Source: Solibacillus isronensis (GTDB taxonomy: Bacteria; Bacillota; Bacilli; Bacillales_A; Planococcaceae). Taken from it: a stretch of DNA of 64,000 bases. The translations under genes were made by a program, and so were the position numbers. The stretch's first letter is position 1. The number at the start of each line of letters is the position of its first letter. The notes under the pieces were generated by a model, which was given only the letters and a program-made list of their open reading frames with translations, was not told where the DNA came from and did no database searches. This document shows positions 1 through 9,666 of the stretch, one piece after another. The stretch is taken from assembly GCF_900168685.1 (NCBI RefSeq), contig NZ_FVZN01000014.1, forward strand, positions 558,001 to 622,000, written 5' to 3'.

Positions 1-1268
1 CAGAAGCAGCTTGGCAAATTGCGAAGCGCGGTGTGAACGTACGTTTATATGAAATGCGCCCAGTAAAACAAACACCAGCACATCATACAGATAAATTCGC
101 TGAGCTTGTATGCTCCAACTCATTACGTGCAAACGGACTGACAAATGCCGTTGGTGTAATTAAAGAGGAAATGCGTAAATTGGATTCTGTTATTATTGCA
201 GCGGCAGACAATAGCTCTGTACCTGCAGGCGGTGCTTTAGCAGTAGACCGTCATGAATTTGCCGGTATCGTAACAGAAAAAGTGAAAAACCACCCGTTAA
301 TCGAGGTAATTAATGAAGAGGTAACTGAAATTCCGGAAGGCATTACAGTAATCGCAACCGGTCCATTAACTTCAGAAGCATTGGCAAAACAAATTCAGGG
401 CCTTACAGGGGAAGACTATTTGTACTTCTATGATGCAGCAGCACCGATCATCGAAAAAGATTCGATCAATATGGATAAAGTATACTTGAAATCACGCTAT
501 GATAAAGGCGAAGCAGCATACTTGAACTGTCCGATGACAAAAGAAGAATTCGATGCTTTCCGTGAAGCGCTTATTACAGCGGAATGTGCACCTTTAAAAG
601 AATTCGAAAAAGAAAAGTATTTCGAAGGATGTATGCCGATTGAAGTAATGGCAGCACGCGGCGAAAAGACAATGACATTCGGACCGATGAAACCGGTTGG
701 TCTGGAAGATCCGAAAACGGATAAACGCCCATATGCTGTTGTTCAGTTACGACAAGATGATGCAGCGGGGACACTTTACAATTTAGTAGGTTTCCAAACA
801 CATTTAAAATGGCCGGAACAGAAGCGTGTCTTCTCGATGATTCCTGGCTTAGAGAACCTGGAAATTGTACGCTACGGCGTAATGCACCGTAATACGTTCA
901 TCAATTCACCAAAAGTGCTGACACAAACATATCAGTTGAAAGCACGTCCAAACCTTTTCTTCGCTGGTCAAATGACAGGTGTTGAAGGTTATGTAGAATC
1001 AGCCGGCAGTGGTCTGATTGCAGGGATTAATGCAGCACGTATGGCTTTAGGCCAAGAGTTGCTTTACTTCCCGCATGAAACAGCATTAGGTGCAATGGCT
1101 CGATACATTACACATACAGATGCGAAAAACTTCCAGCCGATGAACGTGAATTTCGGGATTTTCCCGGAACTTGGCGAGCGTATCAAATCAAAGCCGGAGC
1201 GTGCTGAGCGCCATGCTAACCGCGCATTAGAATCGATTCAGAATTTTATCAATAATCAGGCAATTTAA
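1..1268 (+). CDS. trmFO: TrmFO, folate/FAD-dependent tRNA (uracil-54-C5)-methyltransferase, 5'-truncated by window edge
   Basis: TrmFO makes ribothymidine at position 54 of the tRNA T-loop, using methylenetetrahydrofolate and FAD. The reading frame is open from base 3 ([10 protein letters not shown] and onward), so the GTG at 33 is internal and the true start lies outside the window. 421 residues are visible; the B. subtilis protein has about 435, so only the N-terminal nucleotide-binding glycine motif is missing. Family marks include [17 protein letters not shown] near the visible N-terminus and [14 protein letters not shown] in the middle; both contain cysteines known to matter in Trm[18 protein letters not shown] lies in the C-terminal part. 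A strong terminator follows directly. In Bacillus it sits between topA and xerC(codV), as the right-hand neighbour here agrees. Identity is secure. Confidence 0.96.
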   Translation, partial: EAAWQIAKRGVNVRLYEMRPVKQTPAHHTDKFAELVCSNSLRANGLTNAVGVIKEEMRKLDSVIIAAADNSSVPAGGALAVDRHEFAGIVTEKVKNHPLIEVINEEVTEIPEGITVIATGPLTSEALAKQIQGLTGEDYLYFYDAAAPIIEKDSINMDKVYLKSRYDKGEAAYLNCPMTKEEFDAFREALITAECAPLKEFEKEKYFEGCMPIEVMAARGEKTMTFGPMKPVGLEDPKTDKRPYAVVQLRQDDAAGTLYNLVGFQTHLKWPEQKRVFSMIPGLENLEIVRYGVMHRNTFINSPKVLTQTYQLKARPNLFFAGQMTGVEGYVESAGSGLIAGINAARMALGQELLYFPHETALGAMARYITHTDAKNFQPMNVNFGIFPELGERIKSKPERAERHANRALESIQNFINNQAI

Positions 1269-1273
1269 TTGCG

Positions 1274-1312
1274 AAAAGCCCTTAAAGACTGTTATACTTT
1301 AGGGGCTTTTAA
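1274..1312 (+). terminator. Intrinsic terminator of trmFO
   Basis: A 14-bp stem pairs AAAAGCCCTTAAAG with CTTTAGGGGCTTTT (one T-G wobble) around a 9-nt loop, and the 3' arm ends in a T-run. It lies a few bases after the trmFO stop codon. Confidence 0.85.
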
Positions 1313-1535
1313 TTTTGAGGTGATTATTTATAAATGGCTAAAAAATAAGAATTGCTTGACATCATATTGCGAAATTTGTCGAATAATACAAAGAAGTTGA
1401 ATAACTCCAGCAAATTTTACTTGAAAAGTATTCACAATAGGTATAGTGTCAATATGTGTGTTTTTTTAGTAGGAAAATAAACATATTTATTCATACAACA
1501 TCATTTCTCTTTTGTAATAACAGGGGGTATACACG

Positions 1536-2435
1536 ATGGATGAAAATTTGCAAAACCAGCTTGACCAATTTATTCGCTACGTGCAACTAGAAAAAAACTT
1601 TTCCCTACATACTGTTCGCGAATATACTTCTGACTTAGAAGAATTTTTTGCATTTTTGCATGCTGAAGGTATACAAAAAATTACAGAAGTTGAGTATATC
1701 CATGCACGTCTATATGTAACAAAGCTTTATGATGAACAAAAAGCAAGAACTTCAATTTCCAGGAAAATCTCATCGATCCGTTCTTTTTTCCGTTTTTTAA
1801 ATCGAGAACAGAATATTGATGATGCTCCGTTTCGTTCACTTTATCATCCGAAAAAGGAAGAGCGATTACCGAGCTTTTTTTATGAGGAAGAATTGAAGGA
1901 ACTATTCGAGAAAAATGAAGGCGATGAGCCGATTCAAATTCGTAATATGGCGCTGTTGGAACTTCTTTATGCGACTGGAATGCGTGTAAGCGAGTGTGTC
2001 AGTCTGGAACTGACAGATATCGATTTTCATTACAATATCGTCCGTGTAATGGGGAAAGGCCGAAAAGAGCGGATTATTCCGTTCGGTCAATATGCGCATG
2101 ATGCACTTATACGTTATATAGATCAAGTACGTCCGACATTAATGAAGAAGGAAAATCATCAGAAAGTTTTTGTCAATATGCGCGGTGGCGAACTTACTGC
2201 CCGTGGTGTGCGTTATATATTAAGTGAGATGATAGACAATGCCAGTATGCATACGAAAATTTATCCACATATGTTGCGACACACATTTGCTACGCATTTA
2301 TTGAATAATGGGGCAGATATGCGTACAGTCCAGGAACTGCTTGGGCACGCCAATTTATCTTCAACTCAAATTTATACTCATGTAACGAAGGAAGCTTTAA
2401 GAAAGACATATATGAATAGTCATCCGAGAGCATAG
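1536..2435 (+). CDS. xerC: Tyrosine recombinase XerC/CodV
   Basis: Site-specific tyrosine recombinase. In the Bacillus position upstream of clpQ it is called CodV and works with RipX/XerD on chromosome dimers at dif. It has 299 aa, normal for the family. The N-terminal SAM-like core-binding domain spans about residues 1-100 and the catalytic domain about 110-295. The catalytic set is visible: R150 (ATGMRVSE), K174 (GKGRKER), H245 and R248 (HMLRHTF), H271 (LLGHANL) and nucleophile Y280 (IYTHVT). The ATG at 1536 follows a GGGGG-type ribosome binding site. The 267-bp upstream gap holds the trmFO terminator and AT-rich DNA without a convincing promoter, although a TTGACA lies at 1356-1361. It is followed by hslV after 18 bp, as in the codV-clpQ-clpY-codY operon. 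Confidence 0.93.
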   Translation: MDENLQNQLDQFIRYVQLEKNFSLHTVREYTSDLEEFFAFLHAEGIQKITEVEYIHARLYVTKLYDEQKARTSISRKISSIRSFFRFLNREQNIDDAPFRSLYHPKKEERLPSFFYEEELKELFEKNEGDEPIQIRNMALLELLYATGMRVSECVSLELTDIDFHYNIVRVMGKGRKERIIPFGQYAHDALIRYIDQVRPTLMKKENHQKVFVNMRGGELTARGVRYILSEMIDNASMHTKIYPHMLRHTFATHLLNNGADMRTVQELLGHANLSSTQIYTHVTKEALRKTYMNSHPRA

Positions 2436-2453
2436 TTAAGGAGGAAATAAAGA

Positions 2454-2996
2454 ATGGGTCAAATTCATGCGACAACGATTTTCGCTATTCACCACAACGG
2501 TGAATGTGCAATGGCCGGGGATGGTCAAGTAACATTGGGAAATGCAGTTGTAATGAAGCATACGGCACGTAAGGTCAGACGTCTGTTTAATGGGAAAGTA
2601 TTAGCCGGTTTCGCAGGTTCTGTTGCGGACGCTTTTACATTATTCGAAATGTTTGAGGCAAAACTGAATGAATATAATGGTAACCTGCAAAGGGCTGCAG
2701 TAGAAGTAGCAAAGCAATGGCGTGGGGATAAAATGCTCCGTCAATTGGAAGCGATGCTGCTTGTAATGGATAAATCAACATTGCTTCTTGTTTCAGGGAC
2801 TGGTGAAGTAATTGAACCGGACGATGGCATTTTAGCAATTGGTTCAGGTGGAAACTATGCATTATCAGCTGGCAGAGCATTAAAAAAACATGCGGGCGAT
2901 CATTTATCGGCAAAAGAAATCGCAGAGGCTGCGCTTACGACCGCTGCGGATATTTGTGTGTTTACAAACCATAATATTATCTTGGAGGTATTATAA
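2454..2996 (+). CDS. hslV: HslV/ClpQ proteasome-like peptidase subunit
   Basis: Peptidase ring of the two-part ClpYQ (HslUV) protease, which degrades proteins unfolded by the HslU ATPase. 180 aa, close to B. subtilis ClpQ. The N-terminus is [11 protein letters not shown], followed by [19 protein letters not shown], and [18 protein letters not shown] near the C-terminus. A good ribosome binding site (AAGGAGG) precedes the ATG. The stop overlaps the hslU start as TAATG, so the two are probably translationally coupled. In B. subtilis ClpQ the mature N-terminal nucleophile is a serine next to the initiator Met. Here residue 2 is Gly, so activity should depend on exposing a Thr of the ATT motif (see findings). 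Confidence 0.95.
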   Translation: MGQIHATTIFAIHHNGECAMAGDGQVTLGNAVVMKHTARKVRRLFNGKVLAGFAGSVADAFTLFEMFEAKLNEYNGNLQRAAVEVAKQWRGDKMLRQLEAMLLVMDKSTLLLVSGTGEVIEPDDGILAIGSGGNYALSAGRALKKHAGDHLSAKEIAEAALTTAADICVFTNHNIILEVL

Positions 2997-4387
2997 TGAC
3001 TGCGATCAATTTAACACCAAGACAGATTACGGAACAATTAAACCGTCATATTGTTGGTCAGGAAACAGCAAAACGTGCAGTTGCAGTTGCGCTGCGTAAC
3101 CGGTACCGCCGCTCTTTATTAAGCGAAGAATTAAAAACAGAAGTAATTCCGAAAAATATTTTAATGATTGGGCCTACTGGAGTAGGTAAAACAGAAATTG
3201 CACGCAGAATCGCAAAACTGACGAATGCTCCGTTTATTAAAGTGGAAGCGACAAAGTTTACGGAAGTTGGTTATGTTGGACGTGATGTCGAGTCAATGGT
3301 ACGTGATTTGGTAGAAGCTTCTCGTCGCCTTGTGAAGGATGAACTGTTCGAAAGAGTGAAGGATCAGGCAGAGCGCAATGCGAATGATGCACTTGTTAAA
3401 TTACTTGTACCTTCAAAAGTGAAAGAAAAGCTCACGCAAAATCCTTTTGAAATGCTATTCGGTCAAAAAGAGTCGTCTCAAGACGAAACTACAAACCAGG
3501 ATGAACCGGAAATTCGTACACGACGTGCGCAAATTGCCCAAGATTTAAAAGACGGAAAATTAGAAGAACAATGGGTAACAATAGAAGTAACGGAAAATGC
3601 CCCATCTCTTTTTGATGCAATGCCCGGTATGAATATGGATAATGCAAACGGTATGCAAGATATGCTTTCAAATTTAATGCCGAAAAAGACAAAAAAACGC
3701 AAAGTCCAAGTAAAGGATGCGCGTCGTTTATTAACACAAGAAGAAGCAAATAAGCTGATCGATACGGATGCGTTGTCCAGTGAAGCAATTCAACGTGCAG
3801 AACAGGCCGGCATTATTTTTATTGATGAAATCGATAAAATTGCAAGCAAAGGTTCTTCATCGGCAGAAGTATCCCGCGAAGGCGTTCAGCGTGACATATT
3901 ACCGATTGTGGAAGGATCCACAGTTACGACAAAATACGGCACTGTAAAAACGGACTATATGCTCTTTATTGCAGCAGGTGCTTTCCATATATCAAAACCG
4001 AGCGATCTTATTCCGGAATTGCAGGGACGATTCCCGATTCGTGTTGAACTTGAAAAATTAACGAAGGATGATTTTGTTCGTATTTTAAAAGAACCGGATC
4101 AATCGTTAATATTGCAATATAAAGCATTGCTTGAAACAGAAGGTGTTACGCTGAACTTTACGGACGAAGCAATTGAACGCATTGCGGAAATTGCTACAGA
4201 AGTAAATCAGGAGACAGATAACATCGGTGCACGCCGTCTGCATACAATTTTAGAACGCTTGCTTGAGGAACTTTCCTATGAAGCATCGGAAATTGCGCCG
4301 GCACATATCGACATTACACCGAACTATGTCGATCAAAAATTGGCGAATATAGTAAAAAACAAAGATTTATCGCAATTTATTCTTTAA
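2996..4387 (+). CDS. hslU: HslU/ClpY ATPase of the HslUV protease
   Basis: AAA+ unfoldase that feeds substrates to HslV and also has chaperone activity. 463 aa. Walker A GPTGVGKT lies at about 59-66, the pore-loop GYVGRD at 92-97, Walker [11 protein letters not shown] around 265-275, and the sensor/arginine-finger segment ([10 protein letters not shown]) follows. The variable I domain between about 110 and 240 contains a charged [17 protein letters not shown] stretch. It overlaps hslV by one base and is followed by codY after 83 bp, in the conserved B. subtilis order. Confidence 0.96.
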   Translation: MTAINLTPRQITEQLNRHIVGQETAKRAVAVALRNRYRRSLLSEELKTEVIPKNILMIGPTGVGKTEIARRIAKLTNAPFIKVEATKFTEVGYVGRDVESMVRDLVEASRRLVKDELFERVKDQAERNANDALVKLLVPSKVKEKLTQNPFEMLFGQKESSQDETTNQDEPEIRTRRAQIAQDLKDGKLEEQWVTIEVTENAPSLFDAMPGMNMDNANGMQDMLSNLMPKKTKKRKVQVKDARRLLTQEEANKLIDTDALSSEAIQRAEQAGIIFIDEIDKIASKGSSSAEVSREGVQRDILPIVEGSTVTTKYGTVKTDYMLFIAAGAFHISKPSDLIPELQGRFPIRVELEKLTKDDFVRILKEPDQSLILQYKALLETEGVTLNFTDEAIERIAEIATEVNQETDNIGARRLHTILERLLEELSYEASEIAPAHIDITPNYVDQKLANIVKNKDLSQFIL

Positions 4388-4470
4388 GTACAAGTTGAAT
4401 TAGTATCTTTAAATTGTAAAAACCTTTAGAATATTAAGTGAATTAAAACGTTCCGTAGGAGGAAACAGAA

Positions 4471-5250
4471 ATGAATTTATTAACAAAAACACGAAAAATT
4501 AATGCAATGTTACAAGCATCTGCTGGTAAACCAGTTAACTTTAAAGAAATGGCCAATACTTTAGGTGATATTATCGAAAGTAACGTATTTATCGTAAGCC
4601 GTAAAGGGAAGTTGCTTGGCATTTCAATTCACCAACAAATCGAGAATGAGCGTGTTAAGAAAATGTTCGAAGAGCGCCAATTCCCTGAAGAATATACACA
4701 AAACTTATTCAATATTACAGAAACTTCTTCAAACTTGGATGTTAACAATGAGCACACTGCATTCCCGGTGGAAAATAAAGACCTGTTTGCATCTGGTTTA
4801 ACGACAATTGTACCCATTATCGGTGGCGGTGAGCGTTTAGGTACGTTAATGTTAGCGCGTATTAGCGATCAGTTTGAAGATGATGATCTTATTTTAGCTG
4901 AATACGGTGCTACAGTAGTAGGGATGGAAATTTTACGTGAAAAATCTGAAGAGATTGAAGAAGAAGCACGTTCTAAAGCAGTAGTTCAAATGGCGATCAA
5001 TTCATTATCTTATTCTGAGCTTGAAGCAATCGAGCATATTTTTGAAGAATTGGATGGCAATGAAGGTTTACTAGTTGCTTCAAAAATTGCTGACCGCGTA
5101 GGTATTACACGTTCAGTTATCGTAAATGCATTACGTAAACTAGAATCTGCTGGTGTTATTGAATCACGTTCATTAGGTATGAAAGGAACATATATTAAAG
5201 TATTAAACGATAAGTTCCTGAACGCATTAGCAGAAATTAAAATGAAATAA
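4471..5250 (+). CDS. codY: CodY, GTP- and branched-chain amino acid-sensing global repressor
   Basis: Global regulator that binds DNA when GTP and isoleucine/leucine/valine are plentiful and represses nutrient-limitation genes; in B. subtilis these include motility genes. 259 aa, the standard length. The N-terminal GAF ligand domain spans about residues 1-155 and a linker helix is rich in E/R. The C-terminal winged helix-turn-helix spans about 200-245 ([20 protein letters not shown], then KGTYIKV). A strong ribosome binding site GTAGGAGG precedes the ATG. It closes the xerC-hslV-hslU-codY unit with a clear terminator and stands directly upstream of the fla/che leader. Confidence 0.97.
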   Translation: MNLLTKTRKINAMLQASAGKPVNFKEMANTLGDIIESNVFIVSRKGKLLGISIHQQIENERVKKMFEERQFPEEYTQNLFNITETSSNLDVNNEHTAFPVENKDLFASGLTTIVPIIGGGERLGTLMLARISDQFEDDDLILAEYGATVVGMEILREKSEEIEEEARSKAVVQMAINSLSYSELEAIEHIFEELDGNEGLLVASKIADRVGITRSVIVNALRKLESAGVIESRSLGMKGTYIKVLNDKFLNALAEIKMK

Positions 5251-5263
5251 GACATAGTCATGC

Positions 5264-5300
5264 ACAGCAAGGAGAATTTATCTCTTTGCTGTTTTTTTAT
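5264..5300 (+). terminator. Intrinsic terminator of the codY operon
   Basis: A 12-bp stem pairs ACAGCAAGGAGA with TCTCTTTGCTGT (one G-T wobble) around ATTTA, followed by a 7-8 base T-run. It separates codY from the flagellar cluster. Confidence 0.88.
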
Positions 5301-5809
5301 TTTTGTTTTTATTAAGAGAATGTTGAAAAATGTCGAATCTCTAAACGGGAATTTTTACGGATTTGGAGTGTTATTGGGTATAAGGTCACTGATGTTTAAG
5401 ATAAATAAATATCTTTAATACCTAAACCGTGGTAAAATTTATGTGACAAACGATTTGTTACAAAATTATGAAATGTAATTATATAAATACTAATACAAAG
5501 GGATTTATTGTATGATGTTTAAGGAAATAAATAGTATTTCGATAAACTGAAAATCTCGATTTAAGACTAATATAATAACTTTCTGTTAGCGAAAGGGTAT
5601 ATGTAGGTCTAAATAGTCTGATGAAATGGAATGTCGAAAAATGTTCGGACTAATATATTGTTAAATGTTATATTTTATAGATGAAAATAGTTCCTTATGA
5701 CTATTCGAAAGAGTCAAAAGTCGATAGACACTAAGGTTTAATATAATTACAATTGTATTATTGAGTTTTTGTGCGCAAATTTTAGCGAAATATGAATGAG
5801 GTGAGAAAT
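5301..5809 (+). other. Leader/control region of the fla/che cluster
   Basis: About 510 bp of very AT-rich DNA without a credible gene. It must hold the fla/che promoter(s): B. subtilis has a SigA and a SigD promoter ahead of flgB. I see two TATAAT hexamers, at 5571-5576 and 5742-5747. Short similar words recur: TGTTGAAAAATGTCGAATC near 5321 and ATGTCGAAAAATGTTCGG near 5630, a possible degenerate operator pair. A small hairpin GACT(ATTCGAAAG)AGTC lies near 5699-5715. I cannot find a clean SigD promoter (TAAA-N15-GCCGATAT). Confidence 0.5.
5547..5576 (+). promoter_or_regulatory. Candidate SigA promoter for the fla/che cluster
   Basis: CTGAAA (4/6 match to TTGACA) lies 18 bp from a perfect TATAAT at 5571-5576. 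A second TATAAT at 5742-5747 has only a poor -35. This is inference from hexamers alone. Confidence 0.35.
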
Positions 5810-6202
5810 TTGGATTTATTTGGCGGGACAATAAGTAGCCTGGAAAAGGGACTTTCCTATGCAACTTTAAAAAATAAAGCAATTACACAAAACATAGCGA
5901 ATGTTGATACACCGAATTATAAAACTAAAGAAGTAAGCTTCAAAGACGTATTAAATGATGCAAAGCAAGCAACGATTCCTGCGTATCGCACAGATGCGAG
6001 GCATTATGATTTTAAAATTAATATTGGTAGCAGCGGTGTGTATTCGAATGAAAACTTCCGCAGCAGAGCAAATGGAAATGCTGTAAATATGGATGCTGAA
6101 CAAGCAAAGCTGGCTGAAAATACAATATATTATAATGCGCTGATAGATCGTGTCAGCAGTAAATTTTCAACGTTGAATAATGTAGTAAAAGGAGGAAGAT
6201 AG
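5810..6202 (+). CDS. flgB: FlgB, flagellar proximal rod protein
   Basis: Rod subunit of the flagellar basal body, exported by the type III apparatus. I place the start at the TTG at 5810, giving MDLFGGTISSLEKGL and 130 aa, which matches the B. subtilis N-terminus (MDLFSGTI) and length. A GAGGTGAG ribosome binding site sits just upstream. The in-frame ATG at 5792 would add six residues and lacks such a site. The N-terminal rod signature (ITQNIANVDTPNYK) and C-terminal amphipathic helix are typical of axial proteins. First gene of the fla/che cluster; flgC follows after 2 bp. Confidence 0.93.
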   Translation: MDLFGGTISSLEKGLSYATLKNKAITQNIANVDTPNYKTKEVSFKDVLNDAKQATIPAYRTDARHYDFKINIGSSGVYSNENFRSRANGNAVNMDAEQAKLAENTIYYNALIDRVSSKFSTLNNVVKGGR

Positions 6203-6204
6203 TA

Positions 6205-6669
6205 ATGTCCATTTTTCATAGCATGAATACGACAGCTTCTGCATTAACATCACAGCGATTAAGAATGGATGTAATTTCCTCTAACATTGCCAATGTCGAT
6301 ACAACGCGAGCGAAGCAGGTAAATGGTGAATGGGAGCCATACCGAAAAAAATCTGTCACACTAAAAGAGCAGCAAGGTCAATTTTCCAACTTTTTAAATA
6401 TGGCGATTGGAAAAACGGAAAAAGCCGGTGCTGGGAACGGTGTTAAAGTAAGTTCTATTAAAGAAGATACGGAAACCCCTTTTAAATTAGTTTATGATCC
6501 ATCCCATCCCGATGCGAATGCAGAAGGGTATGTTCAAATGTCGAATGTTGACGTATTAAAGGAAATGGTTGATCTCATTTCGGCGAGCCGCTCTTATGAA
6601 GCAAATATTACTGCTTTTAATGCAAACAAGAACATGTTAACAAAAGCATTAGAAATCGGGAAAGGGTGA
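6205..6669 (+). CDS. flgC: FlgC, flagellar proximal rod protein
   Basis: Second rod component, 154 aa. The N-terminal axial motif (SSNIANVDTTRAKQVNGEWE) and the C-terminal motif (SNVDVLKEMVDLISASRSYE) are the family marks. The ATG has an AGGAGGAAGA ribosome binding site overlapping the end of flgB. It lies between flgB and fliE as in B. subtilis. Confidence 0.95.
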   Translation: MSIFHSMNTTASALTSQRLRMDVISSNIANVDTTRAKQVNGEWEPYRKKSVTLKEQQGQFSNFLNMAIGKTEKAGAGNGVKVSSIKEDTETPFKLVYDPSHPDANAEGYVQMSNVDVLKEMVDLISASRSYEANITAFNANKNMLTKALEIGKG

Positions 6670-6676
6670 TATTTAA

Positions 6677-6985
6677 ATGGCGATTAATCCAATAACATTC
6701 ATGTCTCCTGCACAATCTGTGAATGAAGTAAATGTTCAGAATCAACTGACTCCTGCAAATGCGCAGCAGCAATTTGCAGATACATTAAAAGAAGCGATTG
6801 CAAGTGTCAATGAACACCAAAAAACATCAGATACAATGACACAAAAATTAATTAACGGTGGAGATGTTGATTTATTTGAAGTGATGATTGCTGCACAAAA
6901 AGCAAGTGTTACTTTAAACACAACAATTGAAGTTCGTAATAAAGCTGTGGAAGCTTATCAAGAAATTATGCGTATGAGTGTGTAA
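6677..6985 (+). CDS. fliE: FliE, rod-MS ring junction protein
   Basis: FliE joins the MS ring to the rod and is among the first exported flagellar proteins. 102 aa. The C-terminal half carries the family motif (DLFEVMIAAQKASVTLNTTI, then EVRNKAVEAYQEIMRM); the N-terminus is variable. Start ATG at 6677 with an AAAGGGTGAT site. Order flgC-fliE-fliF is conserved. Confidence 0.95.
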   Translation: MAINPITFMSPAQSVNEVNVQNQLTPANAQQQFADTLKEAIASVNEHQKTSDTMTQKLINGGDVDLFEVMIAAQKASVTLNTTIEVRNKAVEAYQEIMRMSV

Positions 6986-7042
6986 TGATTTGAAAAACGA
7001 CTGACGAATTGTTGGGCATTCACTTTAAGCGGAGGATTCATA

Positions 7043-8638
7043 ATGAATGAACGACTTACAAAAATTAAAAGCGACTCAACCGGTTTCTGGAAAAGTCGCA
7101 CTAAAAACCAAAAAGGTGCATTAATCGGCGCAATTGCTGCGGTCATTGCAATTGCAGCGGTAATTACGTATTTCTCAACGCGTACGACAATGGCTCCTTT
7201 ATTTCCGGAGATGTCACAGGCTGAAGTAGGGAGAATTACGGAAGTACTTACTTCACAAGGAGTAACGTACGAAGTGACAAACGGCGGGACAGTAATATTA
7301 GTGCCGGAAAATCAAGTACAGGACTTACAAGTGTCATTAGCAGCCCAGGGTTATCCTGATTCTGGGGAAATTGACACGTCTTTTTTTACATCTAACGCAG
7401 GCTTTGGTATGACCGACAATGAATTTAACGTAATTAAGCAAGCGACGATCGAAACGGATCTGGCGAATTTAGTTCGTAAGTTCGAAGGAGTCAAAGATGC
7501 AAGTGTCATGATAACTTTACCTGAAGAGGGTGTCTTCCTTAAAGATGCTAAAGGTGAAGCACAGGCTGCAATTGTGTTAGATACAGGACCTGGACATAAA
7601 TTCTCGGACGATCAAATTAAAGGCTTATTTAATTTAGTATCAATGAGTATTCCGAATTTACCTAAAGAAAATATCACTATCATGAATCAGTATTCTGAAT
7701 ATTATGATCTGGCTTCAGCGGAAAGCGGTGGCGACGGAATCGATTCAGTTACTGGACAAATGGAAGTGAAGAAAACGATTGAGCGTGATTTGCAGCGCCA
7801 AGTGCAGCAAATGCTCGGTACATTAATCGGTCAGGATAAAGTCGTAGTAAATGTATCGGCTGATATTGACTTTAAAAAAGAAAACCGCGAAGAAAATTTA
7901 ATTCGACCTGTTGATGAGGAAAATATGGAGGGTATAGAAATAAGTGCCCAACGTATTACGGAAACATACTCAGGCGGTGCTGCAGGAGCGGCAGAAGGTA
8001 CTACTGAAGCCGGAAGTGTAACTGATAACTTTGTAGATTATGTTGAAGGAACAAATGGTGACGGCGATTATGAAAGAGTAGAAGAGACGATTAACAATGA
8101 TGTTAACCGTATTCGCCGTGAAATTCAGGAAAGTCCATACAAGATTCGTAATTTAGGTATTCAAGTAATGGTAGATCCTCCAAATGCAGAAGAAGGATTC
8201 GATCAAGGTGTTCGTACCGATATTGAACAAATTTTATCGACAATTGTCCGTACATCTATTGATCAAGAAGCTGCCGGTAACCTGACAGACGAAGATATTG
8301 CAAATCGTATTGTCGTGTCTGTACAGCAATTTCAAGGAAATGATACAGCGGAAGATCAGCCGCAATCGGTTATTCCTTGGTGGGTATGGGTAATTGGCGG
8401 TATATTAGTTGTTGCAATTATATTACTTGTCATTAATGTGCTCCGTGCACGTCGACGTAAGCAAGATGAAGAAGAGCTGGAGATTTTAGAACAACAACAG
8501 CAGTTAATTGAAATAGAAGATATTTCTGAAGAAAAAGAAACTGAAGCGACTGTACGCCGTAAGCAATTAGAGAAAATGGCCAAAGATAAGCCTGAAGATT
8601 TTGCGAAATTATTGCGTAGCTGGATTGCTGAAGACTAA
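7043..8638 (+). CDS. fliF: FliF, flagellar MS-ring protein
   Basis: Inner-membrane MS-ring subunit, the base on which rod, switch and export gate assemble. 531 aa. A first membrane segment spans about residues 25-45 (GALIGAIAAVIAIAAVITYF), a large extracytoplasmic ring-building domain with acidic Gly-rich stretch follows, and the second membrane segment (WWVWVIGGILVVAIILLVI) lies at about 440-460. The cytoplasmic C-terminal tail with LLRSWIAED at its end is the FliG-binding part. GCGGAGG precedes the ATG. fliG follows after 14 bp. Confidence 0.96.
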   Translation: MNERLTKIKSDSTGFWKSRTKNQKGALIGAIAAVIAIAAVITYFSTRTTMAPLFPEMSQAEVGRITEVLTSQGVTYEVTNGGTVILVPENQVQDLQVSLAAQGYPDSGEIDTSFFTSNAGFGMTDNEFNVIKQATIETDLANLVRKFEGVKDASVMITLPEEGVFLKDAKGEAQAAIVLDTGPGHKFSDDQIKGLFNLVSMSIPNLPKENITIMNQYSEYYDLASAESGGDGIDSVTGQMEVKKTIERDLQRQVQQMLGTLIGQDKVVVNVSADIDFKKENREENLIRPVDEENMEGIEISAQRITETYSGGAAGAAEGTTEAGSVTDNFVDYVEGTNGDGDYERVEETINNDVNRIRREIQESPYKIRNLGIQVMVDPPNAEEGFDQGVRTDIEQILSTIVRTSIDQEAAGNLTDEDIANRIVVSVQQFQGNDTAEDQPQSVIPWWVWVIGGILVVAIILLVINVLRARRRKQDEEELEILEQQQQLIEIEDISEEKETEATVRRKQLEKMAKDKPEDFAKLLRSWIAED

Positions 8639-8652
8639 TAGGAGGTTCCGCT

Positions 8653-9666
8653 GTGTCCAAGAAAGATAAAGACCTATCAGGAAAGCAAAAGGCTGCTTTA
8701 CTGTTAATTTCTCTAGGACCGGAAGTTTCGGCTTCTGTATATAAGCATTTAAGTGAAGAGGAAATTGAACGTCTTACACTGGAAATTTCGAGTGTGAAAA
8801 GGGTGGAATCGACAGTCAAAGAAGAAATTATAGAAGAATTTCATCAGATTGCACTTGCGCAGGACTATATTACGCAAGGCGGTATAGGATATGCGAAGAC
8901 GGTACTGGAAAAAGCATTAGGTGCTGAACAGGCACAGGCGATATTAAATCGTTTAACTTCTTCATTACAAGTAAGACCATTTGATTTTGCTAGAAAAGCA
9001 GATCCGGCACAAATTTTCAATTTTATCCAAAATGAACATCCTCAAACAATTGCCCTTATTCTATCTTACTTAGAACCAGGGCAAGCAGGGGTTATTCTAT
9101 CTTCGTTACCACAGGAAGTACAGGCGGATATTGCGAAGCGTATTGCAATTATGGAATCAACGTCTCCGGAAGTTATCAGTGAAATTGAATCAGTATTAGA
9201 GCGAAAACTATCATCTACTGTGACACAGGATTACACAGAAACAGGCGGCGTAGATGCAGTCGTGGAAGTATTGAATGGTGTTGACCGTCAAACAGAGAAA
9301 ACGATTCTGGATGCACTTGAAATTCAAGATCCTGAACTTGCCGAAGAAATTAAAAAGCGCATGTTTGTATTTGAAGATATCGTTACACTCGATAATCGTT
9401 CAATCCAGCGTGTTATTCGTGACTGTGAAAACGAAGACTTACTATTATCGATGAAAGTCTCTTCAGAAGAGGTAAAAGAAATTATTTTCCGCAATATGTC
9501 ACAACGTATGGCAGATACATTCCGTGAAGAAATGGATATTATGGGCCCTGTGCGCTTACGAGATGTAGAAGAAGCGCAGTCTCGAATCGTAGCAGTTATC
9601 CGACGTTTAGAAGATGCAGGTGAAATTATTATTGCACGTGGCGGAGGAGATGATGTAATTGTCTAA
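8653..9666 (+). CDS. fliG: FliG, flagellar motor switch protein
   Basis: Switch/rotor subunit that couples stator ion flow to rotation. 337 aa, typical. The start is GTG (AGGAGG site 5' of it), giving MSKKDKDLSGKQKAALLLIS. The middle has the EHPQTIALILSYL motif that contacts FliM. The C-terminal domain has the charged torque helix (FEDIVTLDNRSIQRVIRDCE) and the end MADTFREEMDIMGPVRLRDV. fliH begins inside its last codons, an 8-base overlap. Confidence 0.96.
   Translation: MSKKDKDLSGKQKAALLLISLGPEVSASVYKHLSEEEIERLTLEISSVKRVESTVKEEIIEEFHQIALAQDYITQGGIGYAKTVLEKALGAEQAQAILNRLTSSLQVRPFDFARKADPAQIFNFIQNEHPQTIALILSYLEPGQAGVILSSLPQEVQADIAKRIAIMESTSPEVISEIESVLERKLSSTVTQDYTETGGVDAVVEVLNGVDRQTEKTILDALEIQDPELAEEIKKRMFVFEDIVTLDNRSIQRVIRDCENEDLLLSMKVSSEEVKEIIFRNMSQRMADTFREEMDIMGPVRLRDVEEAQSRIVAVIRRLEDAGEIIIARGGGDDVIV

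Noticed and set aside
5640-5760. c-di-GMP riboswitch ahead of flgB, suggested by a GAAA-containing hairpin and CTAAGG
   Set aside because: The conserved GGGACGCAAAGCC-type joining segment and the second stem of the aptamer are not present.
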